Shown one piece after another: positions 1 through 8,952 of a stretch of DNA of 51,780 nucleotides. How positions within the stretch are numbered: position 1 is the first letter of the stretch; every line of letters starts with the position of its first letter. Below the pieces are notes generated by a model. The model saw nothing but the letters and a program-made list of their open reading frames with translations, was not told where the DNA came from and ran no database searches. The stretch comes from Akkermansiaceae bacterium (GTDB lineage Bacteria > Verrucomicrobiota > Verrucomicrobiia > Verrucomicrobiales > Akkermansiaceae): NCBI GenBank assembly GCA_025363295.1, contig JANYEC010000086.1, positions 1 through 51,780 of the forward strand. Direction: 5' to 3'. The position numbers and the translations under genes are program-made.

Positions 1-169
1 TCATGGCGTGTTTAGGTATCTATTTAATGTTGGATAGGCTGCGGAAACTTCGTGTTACCGCAGTAGCCCACGAAAACCCTAAGCACGCCTCTTCTTGTTC
101 CAAAGGCTTCGAAATCTTCGAGCTCCAGCCATAGAATCTAGGCAACTCAGACACACTCGAAAAATCCCC

Positions 170-856
170 ATGAAACATCTACTGTTAATCGTCACCTGCC
201 TTGCTTCACTCCCTCAAGTCGCACTGTCTGCTCCGGGCATTGGGCCAACCATCTCGCGAGAAGGAACCGAGTGGTGCAATATCTGGATTGCCAGCGCCAC
301 CGATAACAAGCTGCCACGGGTGTTGTTGATTGGCGATTCGATCACCATGAATTACGGCCCCGAGGTCGAAAAACGATTGAGCGGTAAAGCCAACGTGGCT
401 CGCCTCGGATCGTCCGCTTTCATCTCCGATCCCATGCTGTTGACGGAAATCGCCTTGGTGCTCGATAGCATGAAGTTCGACATCATCCATTTTAACAATG
501 GCATGCATGGCTGGCAGCACAGCGAGGAGGAATACCGCCAGGCGTTTCCGGAGTTCCTGGCGACGATCCAGAAGCACGCGACGGGCGCGAAGCTCATCTG
601 GGCAACGACCACACCTCTCAAAGTGAGCACACCGGCAAAACCAGGCGAAGGGCATTCTTCCGATGAACGGATCGCTGCGCGCAATACGATCGCGCTGGAG
701 TTCTTGAAGCCGTTGAATATCCCCGTAGATGATCTCAACACCTTAATGGCCGGGCACCCGGAGTGGCACAGCGACAATGTCCATTTCAACAAAGACGGGG
801 TCGCTCGCCAAGTCGATCAAATCGTTCCGCAGATTGAGAACTTATTAAGCCATTGA
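170..856 (+). CDS. Exported SGNH/GDSL-type hydrolase
   Basis: This 228-residue protein is predicted to be an exported esterase of the SGNH superfamily, acting on an ester or acetyl group of a glycan or lipid; the substrate is unknown. I start it at the ATG at 170 because that opens a normal signal peptide (MKHLLLIVTCLASLPQVALS, then APG); an in-frame start further upstream adds only a charged leader. Block I is LLIGDSITMNYG with the nucleophile Ser, a block III-like Asn lies in HFNNGMHGW, and the Asp/His pair is in DNVHFNKDG near the C-terminus. The length is ordinary for a single-domain SGNH enzyme. It stands alone, with an 82-bp gap to the next gene. The superfamily is clear, the substrate is not. 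Confidence 0.8.
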   Translation: MKHLLLIVTCLASLPQVALSAPGIGPTISREGTEWCNIWIASATDNKLPRVLLIGDSITMNYGPEVEKRLSGKANVARLGSSAFISDPMLLTEIALVLDSMKFDIIHFNNGMHGWQHSEEEYRQAFPEFLATIQKHATGAKLIWATTTPLKVSTPAKPGEGHSSDERIAARNTIALEFLKPLNIPVDDLNTLMAGHPEWHSDNVHFNKDGVARQVDQIVPQIENLLSH

Positions 857-938
857 TACCCAAGTCGCCTAACCCTGCGATGCTGCGAACAGGCTCCGCG
901 CATCGCTAATCTTGTTCTAGTTGTGAAAGATTACAAAT

Positions 939-1145
939 ATGGAACTCGATAAAGCCAAAGAACTATTACATCTATTTCAACGCATTGGAGGCTACCTTAA
1001 CCAGAGTGTTGCCTTTGTTCAGGACTCTGACGACAAAGCTCAATTACTGGAGTATCGCACGCGGGTTGCTGGTTTGATGGTTGGCGTGTTTGACGAAGGA
1101 ATGCGGCCCATATATAAGCGTTTCTCTGAACTACTGTCTGACTAA
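939..1145 (+). CDS. Small conserved hypothetical protein, 68 aa
   Basis: A 68-residue soluble, mainly helical protein starting MELDKAKELLHLFQRIGGYL and ending with an acidic tail. No signal peptide or membrane segment is visible. It resembles in size and style the short single-domain hypothetical proteins common in Verrucomicrobiota and Proteobacteria that begin with a similar Leu-rich amphipathic helix; I cannot name a function. It lies between the SGNH esterase and a 223-bp spacer, in a stretch of AT-richer sequence, and may be its own transcript. The clean start and an uninterrupted sequence rich in helical heptads support it being real. Confidence 0.6.
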   Translation: MELDKAKELLHLFQRIGGYLNQSVAFVQDSDDKAQLLEYRTRVAGLMVGVFDEGMRPIYKRFSELLSD

Positions 1146-1368
1146 CTAGACGGGCCTTATGAGATTCCCCAGGACGTCTGTTTCTCTCTGTTTTACGATG
1201 TCAAGCTTCGGAATCCTACCGACCCGTGCAATCAAGAAGAGGCACAACAATTACAGACACAGACACCCCGATCAGCCGTTTCTTGCCCTCCTACCATGCC
1301 AGAATAAAGTCTAACGGGTCACTGGGAACAACACGCTTCAGACGTTAGACCCATAAAAAATACCTACC

Positions 1369-2196
1369 ATGGAAAACGAACTGCCGAGTCAACACGAGTC
1401 ACGAAAGCAATCTCACTTTCCGTGGGCTATGCTTATTCTAGCAGTCGTCGTCATTGTCGTCGCAGCGTTTGCTCATAACGCATGCATCAAGACAGTTCAC
1501 GGTCTTAAAGAGATTGTAGAGAGCATTACTGAGCCGGTGAAGACCATCATCAGGAGGATTCCCGATGCAGCCGAAAAATTCAAGACGGGCACCATCACCC
1601 GCACTTTCGTTGAGCATATTCCAGAGGTTAGTCCGACACGCGGCGACGTTCTGGAACTCACCACCTCACGCAGCGACGAAGAGTTTACGCGCTCCGATTC
1701 CAAAAGCATTGCATGGAATATGATTTATCTCGGAACAACCGTTTCCACGATTCGCGTTCCCGCGACTTTCCGGTACCACCTTCGCCTTTCTGACACATGG
1801 CGACTCGCTGCCAGAGATAAGGTCTGCTATGTTTTGGCGCCTTTCATTCGTTTAAGCCTTCCGACCGCTTTCCAAAGCGACCAAATGCAAAAGAGCACCG
1901 CAAGCGGATGGGCGCGCTTTAACAAAGACGACAACCTTGCCGAACTTGAGCGAAGCATCACACCTGACCTAGACCAGAGAGCGGGCGACACCAAGCACAT
2001 GAAACTCGTTCGAGAAGCATGCCGCCAATCGGTCGCCGAATTCGTGAAGAAATGGCTCATGAAAGAAGACTTCTGGCGCACAGACCGCTTCACTTCCATA
2101 GTCGTTGTATTTCCCGATGAGGGGACTATCAGCTCCGATCAAGAGCTAGAGGAGTATCACTACATTCCGACCGTGAAGCTCGACTATCGTCCATGA
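1369..2196 (+). CDS. Membrane-anchored DUF4230-like protein
   Basis: A 275-residue protein with one N-terminal membrane span (about residues 19-36, WAMLILAVVVIVVAAFAH) and a long outer or periplasmic domain. After a short helical linker, the domain has alternating beta strands (for example ELTTSRSDEEF, then STIRVPATFRYHLRL), a segment resembling LSLPTAF, and a C-terminal helical stretch. That order recalls DUF4230, single-span proteins with a beta-rich domain of unknown role, but I have only eye-level similarity. The gene starts at an ATG after a 223-bp intergenic stretch and ends 88 bp before lpxK. No function can be assigned. Confidence 0.6.
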   Translation: MENELPSQHESRKQSHFPWAMLILAVVVIVVAAFAHNACIKTVHGLKEIVESITEPVKTIIRRIPDAAEKFKTGTITRTFVEHIPEVSPTRGDVLELTTSRSDEEFTRSDSKSIAWNMIYLGTTVSTIRVPATFRYHLRLSDTWRLAARDKVCYVLAPFIRLSLPTAFQSDQMQKSTASGWARFNKDDNLAELERSITPDLDQRAGDTKHMKLVREACRQSVAEFVKKWLMKEDFWRTDRFTSIVVVFPDEGTISSDQELEEYHYIPTVKLDYRP

Positions 2197-2284
2197 GAAT
2201 CAACATTCATCAGCCACCCGCACGCCCATCATCTCATTGACGCTTGCCCTTTCCCTCTCCCTTGAAGCATCATGAGCGGAGGAC

Positions 2285-3496
2285 ATGAAGGAACTCATCG
2301 AAGAACTCGAACGCTGGGGAGCGGATGTGATCTTCGGGCGCGCCAAGGGGTTCCGGGCGGCGCTGATGCGTTTCCTCATGCGGGCACTTTCGGGGGTCTT
2401 TCGAATCATTGTGCAAATCCGCATACGCCGCTATCGCAATGGGTGGCGACAGCAACACCACCTTGGCACTGCGGTCATTGTCGTCGGTAATATCACCGTG
2501 GGAGGGACTGGGAAAACGCCGGTCGTCGAGCTGCTCGCGCGCACGCTTCGAGATCGAGGCCGCCGGGTCGCAATCCTTTCCAGAGGCTATAAAAGCAAAA
2601 AGCTCGATCGGCCTCAGAAGTGGCAAAATTCCAAAGGCCATCCGATCCCCGGCGAAAAAATGCCGAAAGTCGTCTCCACCGGCAGCGCTCTTTTACTCGA
2701 TTCCAAGTTCGCTGGCGACGAGCCCTTCATGCTCGCCCGCAACCTCGATGGCGTCGCGGTCGTCGTCGATAAAAACCGCGTGAAAGGCGGCCGCTTCGCC
2801 ATTGCCAATCTCGACTCTGATACCCTGCTGCTAGATGATGGGATGCAGTACCTCGAGCTTGCCCACGCCATCGACATTGTGCTCATCGACTCCGGCGCGC
2901 CCTTCGGCACTGGCGCCCTGCTCCCGCGCGGCACCCTCCGCGAGCCGCCGAAGAACCTCCGCCGCGCCAGCTACATTATTATCACAAAATGCAACAGCTC
3001 TTCGAACGAAGCACTCATCGCTCGCATCCGGCGTTACAATCGCACCGCCGAAATCATCGAGTGTACGCACGGGCCAATCTATCTGGAAGATGTTTTCACC
3101 CGCGAGCGCAAGCCGCTTGAATTTCTGCGGGACAAATGGGTAGGAGCGATCAGCGCGATTGCCGTGCCTGAAGCCTTCGAGGGATCGTTAGAAAAACTCG
3201 GTGCCCGCGTGGAAATCCAGCGCCGCTTTTCCGATCACTACCGCTTCTCGCGCAAAGAGGTGGAAAAATTTATGCAGCGTTGTGTCGAGCGCGATATGCA
3301 ACTCATCGTTACCACGGAAAAAGACGCCGTCCGTTTTCCACGTCCGACGTCCATCGATGTGCCCGTGTATTTCCTGCGGATCGAAGTGGAAATCCTCAAA
3401 GGTCAGGAAATTTGGGACGATCTGATTGAAAGAATCTGCACCCCGCCTCCTGCCTTCCAAGCGGTGCTTCGTCACCGCCACGCCTACCGGCCATGA
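2285..3496 (+). CDS. lpxK: Tetraacyldisaccharide 4'-kinase (lipid A 4'-kinase)
   Basis: LpxK transfers the gamma-phosphate of ATP to the 4' position of the lipid A disaccharide at the inner membrane, the sixth step of the Raetz pathway. The P-loop is [12 protein letters not shown] at about residues 68-79 (Lys77), with an N-terminal hydrophobic/amphipathic stretch that would touch the membrane. LSRGYKSK and the [20 protein letters not shown] block match the conserved LpxK core. At 403 residues it is longer than the E. coli enzyme (about 330), through additions in the middle and C-terminus. A GGAGG lies only two bases before the ATG, too close to be an ideal ribosome site. It is first in a long co-directional run with kdsB. 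Confidence 0.93.
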   Translation: MKELIEELERWGADVIFGRAKGFRAALMRFLMRALSGVFRIIVQIRIRRYRNGWRQQHHLGTAVIVVGNITVGGTGKTPVVELLARTLRDRGRRVAILSRGYKSKKLDRPQKWQNSKGHPIPGEKMPKVVSTGSALLLDSKFAGDEPFMLARNLDGVAVVVDKNRVKGGRFAIANLDSDTLLLDDGMQYLELAHAIDIVLIDSGAPFGTGALLPRGTLREPPKNLRRASYIIITKCNSSSNEALIARIRRYNRTAEIIECTHGPIYLEDVFTRERKPLEFLRDKWVGAISAIAVPEAFEGSLEKLGARVEIQRRFSDHYRFSRKEVEKFMQRCVERDMQLIVTTEKDAVRFPRPTSIDVPVYFLRIEVEILKGQEIWDDLIERICTPPPAFQAVLRHRHAYRP

Positions 3497-3562
3497 ATAG
3501 GCACTTGGTTCGCATTTTCTCGGAAATTGACAACCATCGGGCGCAGTCAAACATTAGCAATT

Positions 3563-5473
3563 GTGTCTTTTAGAACCCTGCTTATTGCCCTTTCGTTGAC
3601 CGCTGCGGCAGATGCCCGGCCATGGAGTGATGATGTTATGTATTTCATGGTGACGGATCGCTTCTGTGATGGAGATTCTGCTAACAATATACCAATTGGC
3701 AGCGACCCCACGCTCTTCGATCCAAAACAAAAGGACAACGCTCTCTATCAGGGCGGCGACTTGCGCGGCGTTGAGAAGGCGCTCCAAGCAAACTATTTCA
3801 ATGACCTCGGCGTCACGGCGCTGTGGCTGACTCCGGTGGTGAAAAATGTCTGGCGTTCCGGCTACGATCTCGGCGGATGGAAAAGTGGCTACCACGGCTA
3901 CTGGACACAGGATTGGTTAGATATTGATCCTCATCTCACGAGCAAGACCTCGCTCGCGGGTGAACCTTATCCTGACAATGCGGAGGGTCGCATGAAACAC
4001 TATCAGGATTTGGTCAAGCTCGCGCACTCCAAGGGCATCAAAGTGATCCAAGATGTGGTGCTGAACCATGCAGGCTCGGTATTTTACTATGACGACAACA
4101 ACGATGGCGTCTTCAATGTGGAAAAAAAAGAGGAGTGGGTACAACCCTACAAAAATGACGGCTTCCACCCAAATGCCAAGTGGGCAGATATCCCGAAATG
4201 GAATGCAGAACGCACTCAACCGGACGGGCCGCGAGAGTTGTTAGGCGCTAAAATTGCGACGAAGGGCACGCTTTCCCAAATTGAAAGCTACGGCCGTAAG
4301 GGCTTTTCTTCGGACAGCCTCGGCAAGACTGATGGCGAGGAAATCACCTGCGATTTCTTCTCCCTGCGCGACATTTGGACCGATCCGAAAGGCGAGTATT
4401 TCGATGCGCTGGTCGATGAATTCGTGGAAATCTATCAATTTTATCTCACCACCGTTGGTGTGGACGGCTTGCGGATCGATACGGTGAAACATGTGCACCA
4501 TGAATTTTGGGACGCCTTCACAGAACGCCTCAGGAAACGCCTCGGCAGCGCGGCGGCGGATAAGCTGTTATTTGGCGAAATCTACGATGGAAATCCGGCA
4601 ACGCTCGGCCGCTACACGTGGCGCTCGGATTGGCCGAAGAGCACGGCGCCGGACCTTGATTCTGTGTTAGATTTTAATTTTTGCTTCAGCGCCCGCGAAT
4701 ACCTTCGTCAAACTGGGACGCAGTTCGGATCGCCTGCCGCGTTAGAAAAATCACTCGCCAGCCGCACCGCCAGCGATGCCCAAGATCGTCCGTTTTATAA
4801 TCCGAACCTAGGTGCGGATGGATTGAACGCGCAGCAGAAGATCATCACGTTTATCGAGAATCACGATGGTCTCAATCGTTTCCGCGTAGCGGGCATCACC
4901 GAGTCTCGTAATCGGCTGGCTCAAGGTCTTCTCATGACCCTACCGGGAATCCCGTGTCTCTATTATGGCACCGAGTTTTCGCTGCTAGATGCAGGGGGTA
5001 AAATCGGTGAGGACGGAGAAACCGGTCGCATGATGTTCTTCCCCCACAAAGGAGGTCCCATCATGAAAGAAGTCGAAAAGTCCCAAACGTTTTCCGACAT
5101 TTCTAAGCTCGCCGCACTGCGTAAGAAACTGCCGGTGTTACGCACCGGAAAGTGGATCCCGCTTTGGGTGGACAGTGCATCGGGCGATCAAGACGATGGG
5201 GTTTTTGCTTTCGCGCGTGCCTCGGAGGACGGGGAATCCTTCGTCGTGGTGGTGGTAAATGCCTCGGATGCCGAGCGCACGACCTCAGATGGTGACAATC
5301 AGATCCAACTTCCCGCGAGCATGAAAACCGCAGGCAAGGTCCTGCGTCGGACCCTAACAATCGGCCAAGAAAAATCCCTCACTCCGGCGGATATCGATGC
5401 CGCCGCCCCCTTGCGCTTGGCGGTGCCACCATCTAGCCTCGTGATCTACGAGAGCTTCCCCTCAGAAAAATAA
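3563..5473 (+). CDS. Exported alpha-amylase family glycoside hydrolase (GH13)
   Basis: A secreted or periplasmic GH13 enzyme predicted to cleave alpha-glucans. The (beta/alpha)8 barrel signatures are present: VIQDVVLNHAG (region I), GLRIDTVKHV (region II, nucleophile Asp), LLFGEIYDG (region III, acid/base Glu) and FIENHDGLNRF (region IV). A C-terminal beta domain follows from about residue 545. I prefer the GTG at 3563, which gives a compact signal peptide (MSFRTLLIALSLTAAADA, then RPW); a TTG at 3527 would add 12 residues. Neither has a good Shine-Dalgarno. The neighbouring sugar kinase could share a glucan pathway, but that is only inferred from position. Confidence 0.9.
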   Translation: MSFRTLLIALSLTAAADARPWSDDVMYFMVTDRFCDGDSANNIPIGSDPTLFDPKQKDNALYQGGDLRGVEKALQANYFNDLGVTALWLTPVVKNVWRSGYDLGGWKSGYHGYWTQDWLDIDPHLTSKTSLAGEPYPDNAEGRMKHYQDLVKLAHSKGIKVIQDVVLNHAGSVFYYDDNNDGVFNVEKKEEWVQPYKNDGFHPNAKWADIPKWNAERTQPDGPRELLGAKIATKGTLSQIESYGRKGFSSDSLGKTDGEEITCDFFSLRDIWTDPKGEYFDALVDEFVEIYQFYLTTVGVDGLRIDTVKHVHHEFWDAFTERLRKRLGSAAADKLLFGEIYDGNPATLGRYTWRSDWPKSTAPDLDSVLDFNFCFSAREYLRQTGTQFGSPAALEKSLASRTASDAQDRPFYNPNLGADGLNAQQKIITFIENHDGLNRFRVAGITESRNRLAQGLLMTLPGIPCLYYGTEFSLLDAGGKIGEDGETGRMMFFPHKGGPIMKEVEKSQTFSDISKLAALRKKLPVLRTGKWIPLWVDSASGDQDDGVFAFARASEDGESFVVVVVNASDAERTTSDGDNQIQLPASMKTAGKVLRRTLTIGQEKSLTPADIDAAAPLRLAVPPSSLVIYESFPSEK

Positions 5474-5562
5474 CAGAATTTATGGATCCTGCGTGCTCTA
5501 TCAGTTCATCTGTAAAATGAAGATTTTAATCTAACCAGCCTGGATCCCTCGTCTTCCATTGA

Positions 5563-6675
5563 ATGACATTCAAGACACACACCCTCGCCTCTTTGCGCGC
5601 CGCCCGCGCTCAAAACCCTGAGAACTCTGCCCTGGTTGGCTTTGATGGGTTTGTCGATACCATCGTCACCCCCGTCGCCCAGCGCACGGCACAAGGCGAG
5701 GCATTCACGCCTATTACCACCATTCCCGATTTCGCCCAACGTATCGCCGGAGCCGCGGGGAAAAGCACGAACATCGAGTTCTATCCGTTAATGGACAAGC
5801 TCGGCGGGAATGGACCGATCATGGCAAACGCGCTGCTCGCCGCTGGTACCCGGCTGACTTATATCGGTGCGCTGGGACGACCCTCCCTGCACGGGGTTTT
5901 CCTCGATTTCGCAAGCCGTGCGGAAGTGGTCTCACTGTGTGATCCCGCCACCACCATCGCAGTGGAGTTCAACGACGGAAAGCTAATGTTAGGCCAGCTC
6001 CGCAGCTTGGACACGATCACTCTGGAGTCCATCGAGGAGGTTATGGGTGCGGAACATTTCCGCAACACGCTGGCCTCGGTCGATCTGATTTCGCTCGTGA
6101 ACTGGACGATGATTCCTAACATGACAGAGATTTTTCTATCACTTGTCAACGAAGTGCTGCCCGCCCTTCCGCCGCGCGCGAACCGGAACTTCTTCTTCGA
6201 TCTCGCCGATCCAGAAAAGCGCTCGCGCGAGGATCTGTTGGAAGTGCTAGAAATTATTGGGCGTTTCGGTGCGTTCGGAAAAGTCACGCTCGGCCTCAAC
6301 CTGAAGGAAGCCCAGCGCGTGCATGCCGAACTCGGGTTCGCTGCCTGTGGAGAAACGGAAATGGAGCTGCGCGTTCTAGCAGACGACATTCGCCGTAACT
6401 TAGAACTCTCCACCGTCGTGGTCCATCTACGCGCCTCGGCTGCCTGCTCCACGGCGAATGGAACTTGGTGGGTGCCGGGCCCCTACACCGATAAACCACT
6501 CATCACCACCGGTGCCGGCGACCACTTCAATGCGGGCTTTTCCCAAGGCGAAATGCTCGGACTCGACCCCGAAGCCTGCCTCACTCTCGGCGTCTGCACC
6601 AGCGGCCATTATGTGCGAACGGGAGAAAGTCCGAGTCTCGATGACTTGGAAAAATTCCTCAGCGCTTGGGGCTGA
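5563..6675 (+). CDS. PfkB/ribokinase-family carbohydrate kinase
   Basis: A 370-residue cytoplasmic kinase of the ribokinase/PfkB fold, expected to phosphorylate a sugar or nucleoside with ATP. Evidence is the N-terminal GFDGFVDTIV substrate-binding strand, the Gly-rich MDKLGGNGPIMANALLAAG segment, and the C-terminal signature TTGAGDHFNAGF, where Asp320 would be the catalytic base. The family normally has 300-340 residues, and the surplus here lies in the central region. It follows the amylase by about 90 bp and precedes argD by 80 bp. The substrate cannot be told from sequence; an Arg-rich stretch in the centre (PPRANRNFFFDLADPEKRS) is conserved-looking but uninformative. Confidence 0.82.
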   Translation: MTFKTHTLASLRAARAQNPENSALVGFDGFVDTIVTPVAQRTAQGEAFTPITTIPDFAQRIAGAAGKSTNIEFYPLMDKLGGNGPIMANALLAAGTRLTYIGALGRPSLHGVFLDFASRAEVVSLCDPATTIAVEFNDGKLMLGQLRSLDTITLESIEEVMGAEHFRNTLASVDLISLVNWTMIPNMTEIFLSLVNEVLPALPPRANRNFFFDLADPEKRSREDLLEVLEIIGRFGAFGKVTLGLNLKEAQRVHAELGFAACGETEMELRVLADDIRRNLELSTVVVHLRASAACSTANGTWWVPGPYTDKPLITTGAGDHFNAGFSQGEMLGLDPEACLTLGVCTSGHYVRTGESPSLDDLEKFLSAWG

Positions 6676-6755
6676 ACTGCTCATGGGCCCGCGCGGATTT
6701 AGCCACTATTCCCGCATTGCCATTCCGGGGATAGCTATTAGTCTCCGCCCTTCCC

Positions 6756-8006
6756 ATGAGTACCGCAGAGACTTTACAGCAACACGTTCTTCCCACTTAC
6801 GGGCGGTTTCCGCTGGTCCCGGTGCGAGGTGAGGGCTGCCGCCTGTGGGATGATGCGGGGACAAGCTATCTCGATTTTTGTATGGGCATTGCTGTGTGTT
6901 CGCTGGGCCATTGCCATCCCCGCTTGGTCGAGGCAATCCGCCATCAAGCGGGTGAGCTACTGCATTGCTCAAATCTCTATCAAATCCGGCTGCAAGCCGA
7001 GTTAGCGGAGGAAATTAACGTGCACCACGTCCGGATGCCCGGAAAAAATTTCTTTTCTAACTCCGGTGCCGAAGCAAACGACGGCCTGATTAAATCCGCA
7101 CGCCGCTTCGGTCACAAGCGCCCACAGCCAGACGGCGCACCACGTTACGAGGTGATCACTTTCCTGCAATCCTTCCATGGTCGCACGCTCGGAGCGATGT
7201 CTGCCACGGGCCAATCTAAGATTCAAGAAGGCTTCGATCCACTGCTTCCCGGGTTTCGCTATTTGCCATTCAATAATCTAGCAGCTTTAGAAAACGCGAT
7301 CCGCCCGGAAACCGCAGCCATTCTGCTAGAGCCCATTCAGGGTGAGGGTGGCGTCAATCCGGCCACGCCGGAATTCCTCCGCGCTGTGGCCGAGCTTTGT
7401 AAAAAACACGATCTGCTCCTGTTCTTGGATGAAGTGCAGGCCGGCTTTGGTCGTTGTGGCGATGCGATGGCCTGGCGCATGATCGCCCCGGAAATCAACC
7501 CGGACGGTATTTCCTGGGCCAAGGGGATGGGCGGCGGTGTGCCGATTGGCGCGTTCTGGCTCAGTGATCGGGCCATCGATGACACCGGCACCGCGCTTTC
7601 GTCGCTGATGGGGCCCGGCTCCCACGGCTCCACCTATGGCGGCAATCCGCTCGTGTGCGCCGCTTCACTCGCCGTGTTGAAGGAGATCCGCGAAAAGGGA
7701 CTCGCCGCAAACGCCCTTGTCCAAGAAGGCCGCATTCGCGAAACGGTGCATTCGTGGAATCTCCCGATCGTCACAGAAGTTAGAGGCAAAGGACTTCTGT
7801 TAGGAATAGCTCTCGACCCAGCACTCATCCCGACTCCGGAAGGAAAAACCGCGGCGCTTGTCGTTGTCGGAAAACTGATGGAGCGCGGGCTGATCGTTCC
7901 GCCTGCCGGACCCAATACTTTTCGTCTGCTACCTCCGCTTAACGTCACCGCTTCCGAGATTGATGAGGCGTTGTCGATCATCCACTCAGTCTTGTCTGAA
8001 CCCTAA
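6756..8006 (+). CDS. argD: Acetylornithine aminotransferase (class III, PLP)
   Basis: A 416-residue PLP-dependent class III aminotransferase. The fold is marked by GIAVCSLGHCHP near the N-terminus, FSNSGAEAND (phosphate-binding turn), EPIQGEGG, the LFLDEVQAGFGR strand with the PLP-contacting Asp, and SWAKGMGGG containing the Schiff-base lysine, Lys256. Acetylornithine as substrate is inferred mainly because argF follows seven bases after the stop codon; the arginine pathway uses ArgD then, after deacetylation, ArgF. It could act on other omega-amino acids, as ArgD enzymes often do (for example N-succinyl-LL-diaminopimelate). The length is about 15 residues above typical ArgD. Confidence 0.9.
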   Translation: MSTAETLQQHVLPTYGRFPLVPVRGEGCRLWDDAGTSYLDFCMGIAVCSLGHCHPRLVEAIRHQAGELLHCSNLYQIRLQAELAEEINVHHVRMPGKNFFSNSGAEANDGLIKSARRFGHKRPQPDGAPRYEVITFLQSFHGRTLGAMSATGQSKIQEGFDPLLPGFRYLPFNNLAALENAIRPETAAILLEPIQGEGGVNPATPEFLRAVAELCKKHDLLLFLDEVQAGFGRCGDAMAWRMIAPEINPDGISWAKGMGGGVPIGAFWLSDRAIDDTGTALSSLMGPGSHGSTYGGNPLVCAASLAVLKEIREKGLAANALVQEGRIRETVHSWNLPIVTEVRGKGLLLGIALDPALIPTPEGKTAALVVVGKLMERGLIVPPAGPNTFRLLPPLNVTASEIDEALSIIHSVLSEP

Positions 8007-8013
8007 TCATCTC

Positions 8014-8910
8014 ATGCAACACCTCCTCTCCATCGAAGAACTTAGCGCGAAAGAGATCCAAAAACTGCTAGACTCTGCCGCGCATTTGAAACTCCAGCGC
8101 GGGCGCGATGGCAATCAACTGGCCGGACAAACGTGGGCGCTCATTTTCACTAAATCCTCCACCCGCACCCGCGTGTCCTTCGAGGTCGGCATCCGTGAGC
8201 TCGGTGGCTTCCCCTTATTTCTATCAGGGAACGACATCCAACTCGGTCGTGGCGAACCGATCAAGGACACCGCCCGCGTGCTTGGCCGCATGGTCCACGG
8301 CACGATCATCCGAACCTTCGCGCAGCAGGATGTGGTAGACTTCGCGCAATATTCCGGCATCCCCACGATCAACGCACTCTCTGACGATGAGCACCCGTGC
8401 CAGATCCTCGCCGACCTTCTAACGATCCAAGAAAAGCTTGGTGGCTGGGAAGGGAAAAAAATTGCTTTCATTGGCGATGGTTTTTCTAACATGGCCATCT
8501 CTTGGATGTGGGCTGCGAAACACCTTAGTTTCGAATTCGCCATCGCTTCACCCGAGTCTTGCCAACCGCCCGCTGATTTTCTAGCAAACCTAAATGCACC
8601 CAATGTCACGGTCACCGCAGATCCAGCCGTGGCAGCCCACCAGGCTTATGTGATTAACACGGACGTTTGGCTGTCGATGGGACAGGAAGGTCAGAAGGAA
8701 AAAGAGCGGGAATTCGCCGGATTCCAAGTGAACTCCGCGCTGCTTGCTGGGGCGGCGACCGGCCACATCGTGCTGCATTGCCTACCAGCCTATCGCGGAA
8801 AGGAAATCAGTGAGGAAGTGCTGGAACTCCATGCAGGCACCATTTTCCAACAAGCCGAAAACCGCTTGCACGCACAGAAGGCGGTCTTGGTTGCGTTAGC
8901 AAAACGGTAA
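8014..8910 (+). CDS. argF: Ornithine carbamoyltransferase
   Basis: A cytoplasmic enzyme making citrulline from ornithine and carbamoyl phosphate. The carbamoyl-phosphate loop is S49-T-R-T-R53 followed by VSFE; the second phosphate/ornithine site is H127-P-C-Q130; the ornithine-side cysteine is in H255-C-L-P258 followed by AYRG. At 298 residues it is a standard ArgF/OTC length. I chose the ATG at 8014 (MQHLLSIEELSAKEIQKLL), seven bases after argD; an upstream in-frame ATG would overlap argD by 47 bases. argD and argF are almost certainly one transcript. Confidence 0.94.
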   Translation: MQHLLSIEELSAKEIQKLLDSAAHLKLQRGRDGNQLAGQTWALIFTKSSTRTRVSFEVGIRELGGFPLFLSGNDIQLGRGEPIKDTARVLGRMVHGTIIRTFAQQDVVDFAQYSGIPTINALSDDEHPCQILADLLTIQEKLGGWEGKKIAFIGDGFSNMAISWMWAAKHLSFEFAIASPESCQPPADFLANLNAPNVTVTADPAVAAHQAYVINTDVWLSMGQEGQKEKEREFAGFQVNSALLAGAATGHIVLHCLPAYRGKEISEEVLELHAGTIFQQAENRLHAQKAVLVALAKR

Positions 8911-8952
8911 ACCCGCGCTCGCACTGGGACTAAATTTCATTAGGATCCACCC

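Noticed and set aside
206..792. Minus-strand open frames opposite the first esterase
   Set aside because: They are shadows of the plus-strand gene, with no family features.
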